A stretch of 64,000 bases of DNA. Origin: JBEKTW01 sp049515655 (GTDB lineage Bacteria; Bacteroidota; Ignavibacteria; UBA10030; SZUA-254). Each line of letters opens with the position of its first letter. Position 1 is the first letter of the stretch. The position numbers and the translations under genes were made by a program. Below are positions 54,240 to 62,651 of this stretch, one piece after another. The stretch lies in NCBI GenBank assembly GCA_049515655.1, contig JBEKTW010000021.1:5437-69436 (forward strand). Direction: 5' to 3'. The notes under the pieces are model-generated. The model ran no database searches and was not told the DNA's origin. It was given only the letters and a program-made list of their open reading frames with translations.

Positions 54240-54275
54240 TTGCATAATAATACATAAAATTGTATATTTATGCAA
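54240..54275. promoter_or_regulatory. Candidate ArgR operator (ARG box pair)
   Basis: A 36-bp imperfect palindrome starts with TTGCATAA and ends with TTATGCAA, and it also contains ATACA and TGTAT half-sites. It lies 43 nt upstream of argD on its strand. ARG boxes of other bacteria are AT-rich 18-bp palindromes, often paired, so this fits in form. An argR gene lies in the same cluster at 58107. Confidence 0.45.
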
Positions 54276-54285
54276 CTCGATTCTA

Positions 54286-54417
54286 GTATCGTGTCACTCA
54301 AATAGTTTTAATAAGTCCTTGGATCGTTATGTCACTCGTTACCCTCTCCCCTTCAATTCCCCTCTCCACTCCTGAGCGAAGTCGAAGGACGGGAGAGGGG
54401 AAAGGGGTGAGGGTTCA
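54286..54417. repeat. Dispersed composite repeat, copy 2 (61-nt element plus hairpin)
   Basis: The first 61 nt (54286-54346) match the copies at 29498 and 61458. They run into a long hairpin with complementary arms (ACCCTCTCCCCTT and AAAGGGGTGAGGGTT types) and a loop containing CCTGAGCGAAGTCGAAGG, a word common in dispersed repeats of this type. Copy 3 has the same two-part structure. Confidence 0.8.
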
Positions 54418-54474
54418 AAGCCACAAGAGTTAATCAAACTATTCCCGAGACAGGACACTAGCACAATACTCAAA

Positions 54475-55488
54475 ATGATCAGATCGACCATCATCGGGGC
54501 ATCCGGATATGCGGGCGCCGAACTCCTTCGCATCCTTTCCCTGCGGAACGACGTCAGCGTGGAAAAAGTCGTTGCTGGCGCTGCCGCCGGGAAAAAGGTC
54601 GAGGACCTCTATCCCGCCTTTGCCGGCAGGGTGGACCTGGAGTTTGAGTCGTTCGAATCCAACCATTTCGACGAGATCGACGTTGCCTTCGTCGCTCTGC
54701 CCTCGGGTGAATCGATGAAGGTGGTTCCGCATCTCCTGCAGTCGGCCAAGCGCGTGATCGACCTCAGCGGGGATTTTCGACTCTCTTCCGCGGAACTCTA
54801 TGAACAATTTTACAAACATTCTCATGTCGCCCCGGCATTATTGAGCGAGGCGGTGTACGGGCTCCCCGAGCTCAACCACGACCTTATCGCGAAAGCCGCC
54901 CTGGTCGCGAATCCCGGCTGCTATCCGACAAGCGCCATCCTCGCGCTTCTGCCGGCGCTAATGTCCAACGTGGTATCATCGAGAGGTATCGTCATCAATT
55001 CGCTCTCCGGCGTCTCGGGGGCGGGACGCAGCGCATCGGTCGAGCTCAGTTACACGGAAGTGAACGAAAACATCCGAGCATATAAAATCAACAACCACCA
55101 GCACGTGCCGGAAATCCAATCCATTCTTGAGAAGGTGACGGGTCAGACGGTCACGTTCTCCTTCATTCCCCACCTCGTTCCTTTGAACAGGGGAATCTAT
55201 ACGACGATTCATGCGGACCTGACATCCTCCGCTACGGAAAAAGATATCATGGGAATATACCGGACATTCTACGGCAAGGCACCCTTCGTGCGGATCAAGC
55301 AGCAGGTTCCTCAAATCAAAGATGTAGTCTATACGAATTATTGTGATATCGGTATTGCAATCGAAAAGCGAACAAACAAACTGGTGATAATTTCGGTCAT
55401 CGATAATCTTGTGAAAGGCGCGGCGGGACAGGCCGTACAGAACATGAATATCATGTTTGGGCTTCCGCAGGAACAAGGACTGTTGTAG
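54475..55488 (+). CDS. argC: N-acetyl-gamma-glutamyl-phosphate reductase
   Basis: The 337-residue enzyme reduces acetylglutamyl phosphate to the semialdehyde, step three of arginine synthesis. It has the NADP-binding IIGASGYAGAELLRIL at residues 6-21 and the catalytic Cys149 in ANPGCYPTSAILALLPAL. The HQHVPEIQ and HLVPLNRGIYTTIHA segments near the C-terminus are typical. It starts the plus-strand arginine operon; argJ follows after 33 nt. Confidence 0.96.
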   Translation: MIRSTIIGASGYAGAELLRILSLRNDVSVEKVVAGAAAGKKVEDLYPAFAGRVDLEFESFESNHFDEIDVAFVALPSGESMKVVPHLLQSAKRVIDLSGDFRLSSAELYEQFYKHSHVAPALLSEAVYGLPELNHDLIAKAALVANPGCYPTSAILALLPALMSNVVSSRGIVINSLSGVSGAGRSASVELSYTEVNENIRAYKINNHQHVPEIQSILEKVTGQTVTFSFIPHLVPLNRGIYTTIHADLTSSATEKDIMGIYRTFYGKAPFVRIKQQVPQIKDVVYTNYCDIGIAIEKRTNKLVIISVIDNLVKGAAGQAVQNMNIMFGLPQEQGLL

Positions 55489-55521
55489 GTAGACTCTGGT
55501 ACATTGTAAAGGAGAAGAAGC

Positions 55522-56730
55522 ATGACGAACGGACATCCGGATGGCGTAACAGCCGCCAAAGGTTTTCAGGCGGCCGGAGTGCACTGCGGCCTGAAGAAAA
55601 TGAAAAAAGACCTCGCCCTGTTGTATTCCACCGTGCCTGCCGTTGGTGCGGGAATCTTCACGACGAGCAAGGTCCAGGCTGCGCCGGTGATGGTGGATAA
55701 GATGCAGTTCAGGAAGTCCACAAACTATCGGGCGATCGTGGTGAACAGCGGCAACGCGAATGCGTGCACGGGTGAACGCGGTCTGAACGATGCCTGGTCG
55801 ATGGTGAAGAGGACTGCCGAAGTCCTGAAGATCGGGGAGGACGAAATCCTCGTTTCATCTACGGGAGTCATCGGACAGTATATGCCGATGGAAAAAATCT
55901 CCGCGGGCATCACTGAGGCGTCGCTGATGCTGGGTGTTGAGGGACATGCCTCGGCCGCGGAAGCGATCATGACGACCGATACATTTCCGAAAGAGTACGT
56001 CAACCATGTCAACCTTAATGGAATCGATGTGACAATCGGCGGAATGGCAAAGGGTTCGGGAATGATCGCCCCCAACATGGCGACAATGCTCGCCTTTATA
56101 ACGACGGATGTGAATATCGCGCCCGACCTTCTCCAATTCTCCCTAAAACAGGCCGCCGACCATTCTTTCAATCGCATCACGGTGGACGGCGACACGAGTA
56201 CGAACGATATGGTGCTGATCCTCGCCAATGGTTCGGCGGGAAATGAAAAACTCACCTCGTCGACCGATCCCTCCTTCAAGCTGTTTCACATCGCACTTGA
56301 AGAACTTTTGGTACGGCTTTCAAAAATGATCGTGCTCGACGGCGAAGGAGCCACAAAGTTTGTCGAAATAATTGTGTCGGGCGCGGCATCCGAACAAGCT
56401 GCGGTCCAGGCCGCACGGGCTACGGCTAATTCAAGTCTTGTCAAAACGGCGATTCACGGCGAGGATGCCAACTGGGGGCGGATTCTTGCCGCCATCGGTT
56501 ATTCGGGGATCGAATTTAATCCTGCGGATGTGGAAATCTTCTTTGGAGAGGTTCCGATTCTTCGCCGGGACTACCGGATCGATTTTTCCGAAGCGGAAGC
56601 CAAACGCGTGCTGAGCCAGAAAGAAATACGGATCACCATTGACCTTCATCAGGGCGATGCCTCCGCGACGTTCTGGACCTGCGACCTTTCGAAAGAGTAC
56701 GTTGCAATCAACTCGAATTATCGAACGTAG
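55522..56730 (+). CDS. argJ: Glutamate N-acetyltransferase / amino-acid acetyltransferase (ArgJ)
   Basis: The 402-residue enzyme recycles the acetyl group between acetylornithine and glutamate. It matures by cutting itself before the Thr in KGSGMIAPNMATMLAFITTD; this motif is intact. Other marks are VNSGNANACTGERG near residue 72, TVDGDTSTNDM and the ending WTCDLSKEYVAINSNYRT, typical of ArgJ. Whether it also uses acetyl-CoA (bifunctional) cannot be told. A good AAGGAGAAG site lies before ATG 55522. Confidence 0.96.
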   Translation: MTNGHPDGVTAAKGFQAAGVHCGLKKMKKDLALLYSTVPAVGAGIFTTSKVQAAPVMVDKMQFRKSTNYRAIVVNSGNANACTGERGLNDAWSMVKRTAEVLKIGEDEILVSSTGVIGQYMPMEKISAGITEASLMLGVEGHASAAEAIMTTDTFPKEYVNHVNLNGIDVTIGGMAKGSGMIAPNMATMLAFITTDVNIAPDLLQFSLKQAADHSFNRITVDGDTSTNDMVLILANGSAGNEKLTSSTDPSFKLFHIALEELLVRLSKMIVLDGEGATKFVEIIVSGAASEQAAVQAARATANSSLVKTAIHGEDANWGRILAAIGYSGIEFNPADVEIFFGEVPILRRDYRIDFSEAEAKRVLSQKEIRITIDLHQGDASATFWTCDLSKEYVAINSNYRT

Positions 56731-56749
56731 AGAATGTCCAACGGCAATC

Positions 56750-56804
56750 CCGTCACCCTGAGCGACTGAGTCCGCGCTCTTTGCGGACGAAGGAGTCGAA
56801 GGGT
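56750..56804. repeat. REP-like hairpin upstream of the GIY-YIG gene
   Basis: CACCCTGAGCGACT and AGTCGAAGGGTG form an imperfect stem. The first 16 nt (56750-56765, CCGTCACCCTGAGCGA) recur as an exact inverted copy at 57204-57219, on the far side of the GIY-YIG gene. Confidence 0.75.
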
Positions 56805-56826
56805 GTTGGTGGGAAACGAGTAGAGG

Positions 56827-57216
56827 ATGAAACAATCTTGGGTTTATATTGTTGAATGCTCGGACGGTTCATATTACACTGGCTGCACAACGAATCTTGA
56901 AACACGAATCTCCAAGCACAACAACGGTTCATACGGCGGATACACTGCGAGCCGACGGCCGGTTAAGCTTCTCTGGAGCCAACAGTTCGGAGACATCCGA
57001 AATGCCATTGAGGTAGAACGAACCATTAAGAAATGGACACGGGCCAAGAAGGAAGCCTTAATGAAGGAGGACTTCGAAACACTGAAGGAACTGGCTCGGT
57101 CGACGAGGACGAAATTGAAGTTGAAAAACACGGCAAACCCTTCTGCGCCTGAGGCGCATCCGCCTCTGGCGGAGACTCGTACCGTTGAAAAGAACAACGG
57201 TACTCGCTCAGGGTGA
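56827..57216 (+). CDS. GIY-YIG nuclease-superfamily protein
   Basis: The 129-residue protein has the GIY-YIG domain in its first 85 residues: WVYIVECSDGSYYTGCTTNLETRISKHN, with V-Y-I and Y-T-G in place of GIY and YIG, then the Arg (R28) and the Glu in AIEVERTIKKW. This is the UPF0213/YhbQ-like group, with no proven role. The final 30 residues (NPSAPEAHPPLAE...) are encoded by a repeat that also makes a CCGCC/GGCGG hairpin, so the C-terminus is probably not functional. The gene sits between argJ and argB and is bounded by a 16-bp inverted repeat, suggesting insertion. Confidence 0.8.
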   Translation: MKQSWVYIVECSDGSYYTGCTTNLETRISKHNNGSYGGYTASRRPVKLLWSQQFGDIRNAIEVERTIKKWTRAKKEALMKEDFETLKELARSTRTKLKLKNTANPSAPEAHPPLAETRTVEKNNGTRSG

Positions 57217-57240
57217 CGGACGAAACGAAAACATCACATC

Positions 57241-58110
57241 ATGCTCTCCACAAAAGACAAAACTGAAGTTCTCATCGAAGCGCTCCCGTACATCTCACGG
57301 TACGAGGGGAAGACCTTTGTCGTCAAGTACGGCGGCGCGGCGATGATCGACGAGGATCTCAAAGAGACATTCGCCCAGGATGTGACGCTTCTGAAGAAAA
57401 TTGGAATAAAGGTCGTCGTGGTCCATGGCGGCGGCAAGGAAGTCACGGAACTGGCAGCGCGCCTCGGTATCCCGTCGAAGTTCATCGACGGCCAGCGCTA
57501 TACGGATGAAGCGATGATGGAAGTTGTGCAAATGGTGCTTGCCGGCAAAACCAACAAAGACATCGTCGCCCGCATCAACCAGCACGACGGCGAGGCTGTC
57601 GGCCTCTGTGGCATCGATGCCGATCTTCTTCGTGTAAAAAAATCTTCCGACAACGGCCAGGATCTGGGCCTGGTGGGAGAAGTCGTGGCTGTGAATACGA
57701 CGTACCTGAACCTTCTTCTGAACAATTCTATCATGCCTGTAGTCGCGCCGGTTGGCGTGGACGCAAGCTGGAAAGCGCATAACGTTAATGCGGACGTTGC
57801 AGCGACAGCCATCGCCTCCGCACTCAAAGCTGAGAAACTCGTTTTCCTCAGCGACGTGGAAGGCGTTTCCGCCGCCGGCCGTCTCATCCACAGCATGGAC
57901 AAAGTTGAGGCGGACCGGTTAATTGAAACGGGTGTCATCAGCGACGGAATGATCCCGAAGATCCGTTCGGCGTTCGGAGCGATGGACGGCGGCGTGAACA
58001 AGGTCCACCTCATCGACGGACGCGTGAAACACTCACTTCTTCTTGAAATTTTCACCGACGAAGGAGTCGGCACCGAACTTCTTCATACACTACGGAGTAT
58101 CAACGCATGA
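57241..58110 (+). CDS. argB: Acetylglutamate kinase
   Basis: The 289-residue amino-acid kinase phosphorylates N-acetylglutamate. It shows VVKYGGAAM near residue 23, VVHGGGKEVTELAARLGIPSKFIDGQRYTDE and the NVNADVAATAIASALKAEKLVFLSDVEGV block that forms the nucleotide site. The length and the HSLLLEIFTDEGVGTE end are typical. It is fused in operon order with argR, overlapping it by 4 nt. Confidence 0.96.
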   Translation: MLSTKDKTEVLIEALPYISRYEGKTFVVKYGGAAMIDEDLKETFAQDVTLLKKIGIKVVVVHGGGKEVTELAARLGIPSKFIDGQRYTDEAMMEVVQMVLAGKTNKDIVARINQHDGEAVGLCGIDADLLRVKKSSDNGQDLGLVGEVVAVNTTYLNLLLNNSIMPVVAPVGVDASWKAHNVNADVAATAIASALKAEKLVFLSDVEGVSAAGRLIHSMDKVEADRLIETGVISDGMIPKIRSAFGAMDGGVNKVHLIDGRVKHSLLLEIFTDEGVGTELLHTLRSINA

Positions 58111-58559
58111 TGACGAAAAACGCCCGGCAGTTTGCCATCAAAGAAATCATAAGCGATAAAACCGTTTCCAACCAGGACGAGCTGCGCCTCGAACTGAAGA
58201 AGGAGGGATTTACCGTGACGCAGGCGACGCTTTCGCGCGACCTGCGGGAGCTCGGCATCGGCCGGGCCATGTCGGAAGAGGGAATGCGCTATACGATTCA
58301 ATCCGCCTCGGAAGCTCAGATCCTTCGTCCGCTCGTGGGCGCGGAAGTGATCTCCATCCACGCGAACGAGAGCGTGATCGTCGTTCGAACGCTCCCGGGC
58401 TGCGCGAATACCGTCGGGGAGTTCCTCGACACCCAAAAGAATTCCGACATCATCGGAACGCTCGCGGGGGACAACACGCTCCTCGTTATTCCGCAGTCCC
58501 AGAAGAAAACGAAACAGCTCCTGACATTTCTCAAAGACAAACTCATCGAAGGAAAGTAG
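58107..58559 (+). CDS. argR: Arginine repressor
   Basis: The 150-residue regulator has the winged helix (KNARQFAIKEIISDKTVSNQDELRLELKKEGFTVTQATLSRDLRELGI) and a C-terminal arginine-binding/hexamer domain with VIVVRTLPGCANTVGEFLD and IGTLAGDNTLLVIP. Normal length. It presumably binds the palindrome in the argD/argC gap. The ATG overlaps the argB stop and the TAG overlaps the argG GTG, so it is cotranscribed with the genes it controls. Confidence 0.95.
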   Translation: MMTKNARQFAIKEIISDKTVSNQDELRLELKKEGFTVTQATLSRDLRELGIGRAMSEEGMRYTIQSASEAQILRPLVGAEVISIHANESVIVVRTLPGCANTVGEFLDTQKNSDIIGTLAGDNTLLVIPQSQKKTKQLLTFLKDKLIEGK

Positions 58560-59800
58560 TGGACAAGAAGAAAATCGTCGTCGCGTACTCCGGCGGGCTC
58601 GACACCTCGGTCATGGTGAAATGGCTGATGGAAAAGCACGACGCCGAAATCATCACCGCCACAGGAAACCTCGGCCAGCAAAAGGAACTCGAGGGTCTCC
58701 GCGAGAAGGCGCTGAAAACTGGTGTCTCGAAAGTGTACATCGAGGATCTGTCGAAAGAATTCGTGCAGGACTTCGTATTCCCCGCGCTCAAGGCGGGTGC
58801 GCTCTACGAGAATGCATACCCCATGGCAACGTCGCTGGGCCGGCCGCTGTTGTCTAAGATGCTCGTCAACGTCGCGCGGAAGGAGAATGCGACCATGGTC
58901 GCGCACGGCTGCACCGGAAAAGGAAACGACCAGGTGCGGTTTGAAGTGTCTATTGGCGCTCTCGCGCCCGATCTCAAAGTGTTGGCGCCGCTGCGGGAAT
59001 GGGAGTTCCAGTCCCGCGAGGAAGAGATCGCCTACGCGAAACAGCATGGCATCCCGGTCTCGGCAACCAAGGCAAGTCCGTATTCCATCGATGAAAACAT
59101 CTGGGGGACGAGCATTGAATGCGGCATTCTTGAGGACCCCATGGTGGAACCGCCCGCCGATGCATACCAGCGAACGGCTTCTCCCGAGCTAGCGCCCGAC
59201 AAACCGGAATACCTTACCGTCGAGTTTGAAAAAGGAATCCCCGTCGGGTTGAACGGAAAACGGACAGACCCGGTGCAGTTGCTTCAAACGCTGAATGAAA
59301 CCGGCGGCCGGCATGGAGTCGGGAGAATCGACCTCGTGGAGAACCGGCTCGTCGGAATCAAATCGCGGGAGATCTATGAAGCGCCGGCGGCGACCATTTT
59401 ACATTTCGCGCACACGGAGCTCGAGCGATTGACTCTCGATAAACCTGTCTTCAATCTCAAGTCGCAGCTTGGACAGGAATACGCCAATCTCGTGTACAAC
59501 GGTCTCTGGTACTCGCCGCTGAGAAAGGCGCTCGATGCGTTTGTGAATGAAACCCAGCAGCCGGTCTCCGGAACGGTGAAGGTGAAGCTTTTCAAAGGTA
59601 CGGTGACCGTTGCCGGGCGTACGTCGCCGAATTCGCTGTACAACGCGAAGCTCGCGACCTACACCGAGGAAGACCAATTTGACCATACGGCGTCGGAGGG
59701 GTTCATCAAGATCTTCGGCCTGTCGCTCAAGACATTCTACCAGGTGCACGGCAACGGAAAGAACCACAAGAAACCCGTTCTAACGGAAGTTCAATCATAA
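58559..59800 (+). CDS. argG: Argininosuccinate synthase
   Basis: The 413-residue enzyme joins citrulline and aspartate with ATP. It begins at GTG 58559, overlapping the argR stop by one base. Marks are VVAYSGGLDTSVMVKWL (ATP PP-loop, near residues 6-22), AHGCTGKGNDQVRFE and the WGTSIECGILEDP block. The length is usual. It is followed 9 nt later by argH. Confidence 0.97.
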   Translation: MDKKKIVVAYSGGLDTSVMVKWLMEKHDAEIITATGNLGQQKELEGLREKALKTGVSKVYIEDLSKEFVQDFVFPALKAGALYENAYPMATSLGRPLLSKMLVNVARKENATMVAHGCTGKGNDQVRFEVSIGALAPDLKVLAPLREWEFQSREEEIAYAKQHGIPVSATKASPYSIDENIWGTSIECGILEDPMVEPPADAYQRTASPELAPDKPEYLTVEFEKGIPVGLNGKRTDPVQLLQTLNETGGRHGVGRIDLVENRLVGIKSREIYEAPAATILHFAHTELERLTLDKPVFNLKSQLGQEYANLVYNGLWYSPLRKALDAFVNETQQPVSGTVKVKLFKGTVTVAGRTSPNSLYNAKLATYTEEDQFDHTASEGFIKIFGLSLKTFYQVHGNGKNHKKPVLTEVQS

Positions 59801-59809
59801 CTGCATATC

Positions 59810-61201
59810 ATGGCACTCTGGAATGGAAGGTTTCGTAAGCCGCTCGACCCGCGGGCGTTGAAGTTCTCCTCGTCGCTCGGCGTTGACCGCCGGTTGTACC
59901 GGGAAGACATCGAAGGAAGTCTTGCCCATGTCGCAATGCTCGCGAAGCAAAAGATCATACCGCCGCGCGATGCGAAGAAAATTCAAAATGCTCTGCGAAA
60001 GGTTCTGCACGAAATGTCGGCAAAAACGTCATTGTCGAATCGGTCCGCCGCGGGGAAGGGCAGATTTGTCGGAGAGGACATTCATATGGCAATCGAACAA
60101 AAAGTCATGAAACACATTGGTGCGGTCGGTGGAAAATTGCATACCGGGCGAAGCCGGAACGACCAGATCGCTCTCGACGAGAGATTGTATCTTCGCCACA
60201 CAATTGCCGCAATACAAAAATCTGTTCGGGATCTTCAGAAGGCATTCATCGCGAAGGCGTCGCAGTATAGCGATGTCATTCTCCCCGGATACACGCATCT
60301 CCAGCGCGCACAGCCGATTCTCCTCGCGCACCATCTGCTTGCGTACGTTGAAATGCTTGATCGCGACCGCGAGAGGTTCGACGATTGCCTGAAGCGCGTC
60401 AATCGTTCTCCGCTCGGTGCCGCGGCCCTTGCCGGAACGTCCTTTCCCATCGACCGGGCATTCGTTGCCGGGAAGTTGGGGTTCGATGGTGTCATTCAAA
60501 ACAGTCTGGATGCCGTGAGCGACCGCGACGTGCAGATCGAATTTCTGGCTGCCTGCGCGATTACCATGATGCACCTGAGCCGGTTCGCCGAAGAGCTCGT
60601 GTTGTGGAGCTCGCGGGAATGGAACTTTGCCGAAATCGGGGATGAATTCACGACGGGCAGCAGCATCATGCCGCAGAAGAAAAATCCCGACATGGCCGAG
60701 CTCGTGCGTGGGAAGACCGGGAGAGTGTACGGCGACCTCGTTGCATTACTGACGGTGATGAAGGGACTGCCGCTTGCCTACAACCGCGACATGCAGGAGG
60801 ATAAGGAGCCGTTGTTTGACGCCGCAGACACCGTATCGGCTTGCCTCGCGATTTGTTCTGCGATGTTGAAGACAGTGCGGTTTCATCCGAATAGATTTAA
60901 CATGGAGCTGCAATCGGACCTTTTGCTTGCGACGGAGCTTGCGGATTATCTCGTACGAAAAGGGATGCCGTTCCGGGAAGCTCACGCCGTCGTCGGGGAA
61001 ATTGTTCAGACATGCCTTGCCAGGAACGTTTCTCTCAACGAGCTTTCTTTGAGGGAATACAAGAAGTTCAGCGGGCTCTTCGGGAAGGACGTTTACGACA
61101 TTCTCGATGTCCGCGCTTCGCTCCGTCGCAAGAATTCATCGGGCTCAACGTCGCCGAAGGAGGTAGCAAAGGCCATCCGGCGTTGGAAAAAGAAGCTGTA
61201 G
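59810..61201 (+). CDS. argH: Argininosuccinate lyase
   Basis: The 463-residue enzyme splits argininosuccinate into arginine and fumarate, the last step. The aspartase/fumarase superfamily signature GSSIMPQKKNPDMAE is present near residue 285, with HTGRSRNDQIALDERLYLR near 105 and GYTHLQRAQPILLAHHL near 162 holding the catalytic His. The family end is slightly extended by a basic tail (RWKKKL). It closes the operon; a hairpin lies at 61213-61245. Confidence 0.96.
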   Translation: MALWNGRFRKPLDPRALKFSSSLGVDRRLYREDIEGSLAHVAMLAKQKIIPPRDAKKIQNALRKVLHEMSAKTSLSNRSAAGKGRFVGEDIHMAIEQKVMKHIGAVGGKLHTGRSRNDQIALDERLYLRHTIAAIQKSVRDLQKAFIAKASQYSDVILPGYTHLQRAQPILLAHHLLAYVEMLDRDRERFDDCLKRVNRSPLGAAALAGTSFPIDRAFVAGKLGFDGVIQNSLDAVSDRDVQIEFLAACAITMMHLSRFAEELVLWSSREWNFAEIGDEFTTGSSIMPQKKNPDMAELVRGKTGRVYGDLVALLTVMKGLPLAYNRDMQEDKEPLFDAADTVSACLAICSAMLKTVRFHPNRFNMELQSDLLLATELADYLVRKGMPFREAHAVVGEIVQTCLARNVSLNELSLREYKKFSGLFGKDVYDILDVRASLRRKNSSGSTSPKEVAKAIRRWKKKL

Positions 61202-61571
61202 AGTCACTGCCTACTGCACTTCACGAAACAGTTGCTTCGTGCAGTGAAGGGCCAGCCTCCGGCAGGCAGGCGGTTCGTAATCGGACTTCACCGATAACCC
61301 CCTGGCATTTGTGTTGTCCGGTTCGTTCTATCCGACCCCCGTCCTTCCGTCATTCCCGCATGCTTCAAGCGGGAATCTATGTGTGAGATGCCCAATAAAA
61401 TTCTCTCCTTTCACATCAGCCCACCCGGAAGGAGACCCATCCTCCGGAAACACCCAGTATCGTCTGCCTTAAATGGTTCGAATAGGTTCTTGAATCATTA
61501 CGTCATTCACTACCCTCACCCGGTCACTCCGTGACATCCCTCTCCCAGCCTGTCCTGAGCGAAGTCGAAGG
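61202..61571. other. Repeat-rich gap after argH
   Basis: I see no gene here. The stretch holds the terminator-like hairpin at 61213, a CCTCCGGCAGGCAGG hairpin near 61255, the perfect ATTCCCGC/GCGGGAAT hairpin (61352-61376) of a widely scattered type, and the start of copy 3 of the composite repeat. Confidence 0.65.
61213..61245. terminator. Possible terminator of the arginine operon
   Basis: CACGAA and TTCGTG pair around an 8-nt loop, with ACTG and CAGT continuing the stem after a bulge, 12 nt past the argH stop. There is no T-run. Confidence 0.4.
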
Positions 61572-61596
61572 ATGGGAGAGGGAGCGAGGGTGAGGC
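61458..61596. repeat. Dispersed composite repeat, copy 3 (61-nt element plus hairpin)
   Basis: 61458-61518 aligns without gaps to 54286-54346 (about 70% by eye). It continues into a hairpin with arms CCTCACC/GGTGAGG and CCCTCTCCCA/TGGGAGAGGG and a loop with CCTGAGCGAAGTCGAAGG, as at copy 2. Confidence 0.8.
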
Positions 61597-61801
61597 TCAC
61601 GCCCGTCAAAAGATTTCCCGCGATTTTTGAGAGCGAAGGCATTTGTGAAAAGCGGAGATGGATTTTTTGCATGCAATTTCTTACCTTACGACATGAGGCA
61701 AACACATTCCTTTTATCAGAAAGCACTCTCGGCAGCGTGGAAATCGTGCAGCATATTTCAGCACGGCAACATGCGATATGGCACGTGCATTATATTTACT
61801 G

Positions 61802-61813
61802 GTTAGGGCGCAC
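61802..61813 (+). repeat. Cassette-boundary repeat A (GTTAGGGCGCAC)
   Basis: This 12-mer recurs exactly at 62620-62631 and, inverted, at 63480-63491. It has the form of an integron core site GTTRRRY and lies 49 nt before the first cassette-like gene. Confidence 0.7.
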
Positions 61814-61862
61814 CACATGGAACGTTTGTAAGCAATGGAAGAAGGATCTTAAAAAGAATAAT

Positions 61863-62429
61863 ATGCGTAACACTACAAGTGTTCGATACACTGGATCATC
61901 GAAAAGTTTTGACCTTGCTGGACGACTTCCACAAAACTGGATTTCAAAGGCAGAAGAAATTGATCGTGCCGCAAAGATTCTTTTTGATACCGTTCGAAGA
62001 GATTTTAATGTCCTATGTGAACGATCCCAAATGAACGCCAATCCCAATGCTAATATAAAGCCCACTTTCCCTTTTCTTTTAGATGTTTTTATTTTTCTCG
62101 CAGCTTTGTCAATAGAGAATCTACTTAAAGGCATTCTTCTTTGTGGAAATCCCGAATTGATTTCTGGAGGCAAACTAAAAGAGAAATCACTAATTACAAG
62201 CCACAAATTATCTAAACTATCAAAGGATTCTGGAATAGATTTTACCGAGGATGAGTTAGAGTTTATGGAGGTTGGTACTTCTGCCATCCATTCGTGGGGA
62301 AGGTATCCGATTCCCAAAAACTATTGCCAGCTTGAAAGTTCACGCACAATTAAACTCGATATTGGCGAAGTTTATAATGAGCTTTTTACAAAACTGCTTT
62401 CAAAATTAAAAGAAATGTCCTTCCATTAA
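61863..62429 (+). CDS. HEPN-like protein in a cassette-like unit
   Basis: The 188-residue protein starts at ATG 61863; the frame is open for 97 codons upstream, but that part overlaps repeats and lacks family features. I do not recognise a named family. The helix FIFLAALSIENLLKGILLCGN with a following SHKLSKLSKDSGIDFTEDELEF segment resembles HEPN-type helical bundles (E-x-x-x-K, then H-x-L). The canonical HEPN RxxxxH nuclease motif is not obvious. The gene looks AT-rich and is bounded by the 12-mer repeats, so it seems recently acquired. Confidence 0.6.
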   Translation: MRNTTSVRYTGSSKSFDLAGRLPQNWISKAEEIDRAAKILFDTVRRDFNVLCERSQMNANPNANIKPTFPFLLDVFIFLAALSIENLLKGILLCGNPELISGGKLKEKSLITSHKLSKLSKDSGIDFTEDELEFMEVGTSAIHSWGRYPIPKNYCQLESSRTIKLDIGEVYNELFTKLLSKLKEMSFH

Positions 62430-62651
62430 ATATACCATGGTGTGCCTTTACCAATCGCTGACGGAATGAGCACCCGCCTTCGTTCAAAAGCAAACTACGG
62501 CGGGCGGGTGGTAAAGCATGGCTTGCAACGGTGCAGTACAAGATTGAAAGCGCAGTGAATGAACTTGTTTCATGTAGTCCATTTTCAAAGTTATCAATAC
62601 CTCAGCTTAGCCGCCATCCGTTAGGGCGCACGAAATTTAGAAAGAGAGTAA
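62430..62651. other. Inter-cassette region with hairpins and boundary repeat B
   Basis: It opens with CCATGGTGTGCCTTTACC, an imperfect complement of the first boundary (GGTTAGGGCGCACCACATGG). A hairpin follows (TTTACC...ACCCGCC...GGCGGGT-GGTAAAG, about 62447-62515). The stretch ends with CGTTAGGGCGCAC (62620-62631). This is roughly what a degenerate attC site would look like, but its core is not canonical. Confidence 0.45.

Noticed and set aside
61572..61862. Long N-terminal extension of the HEPN-like gene
   Set aside because: The extra 97 codons cross the hairpin arm of the dispersed repeat and the first boundary repeat, and add no recognisable domain, so ATG 61863 is preferred.
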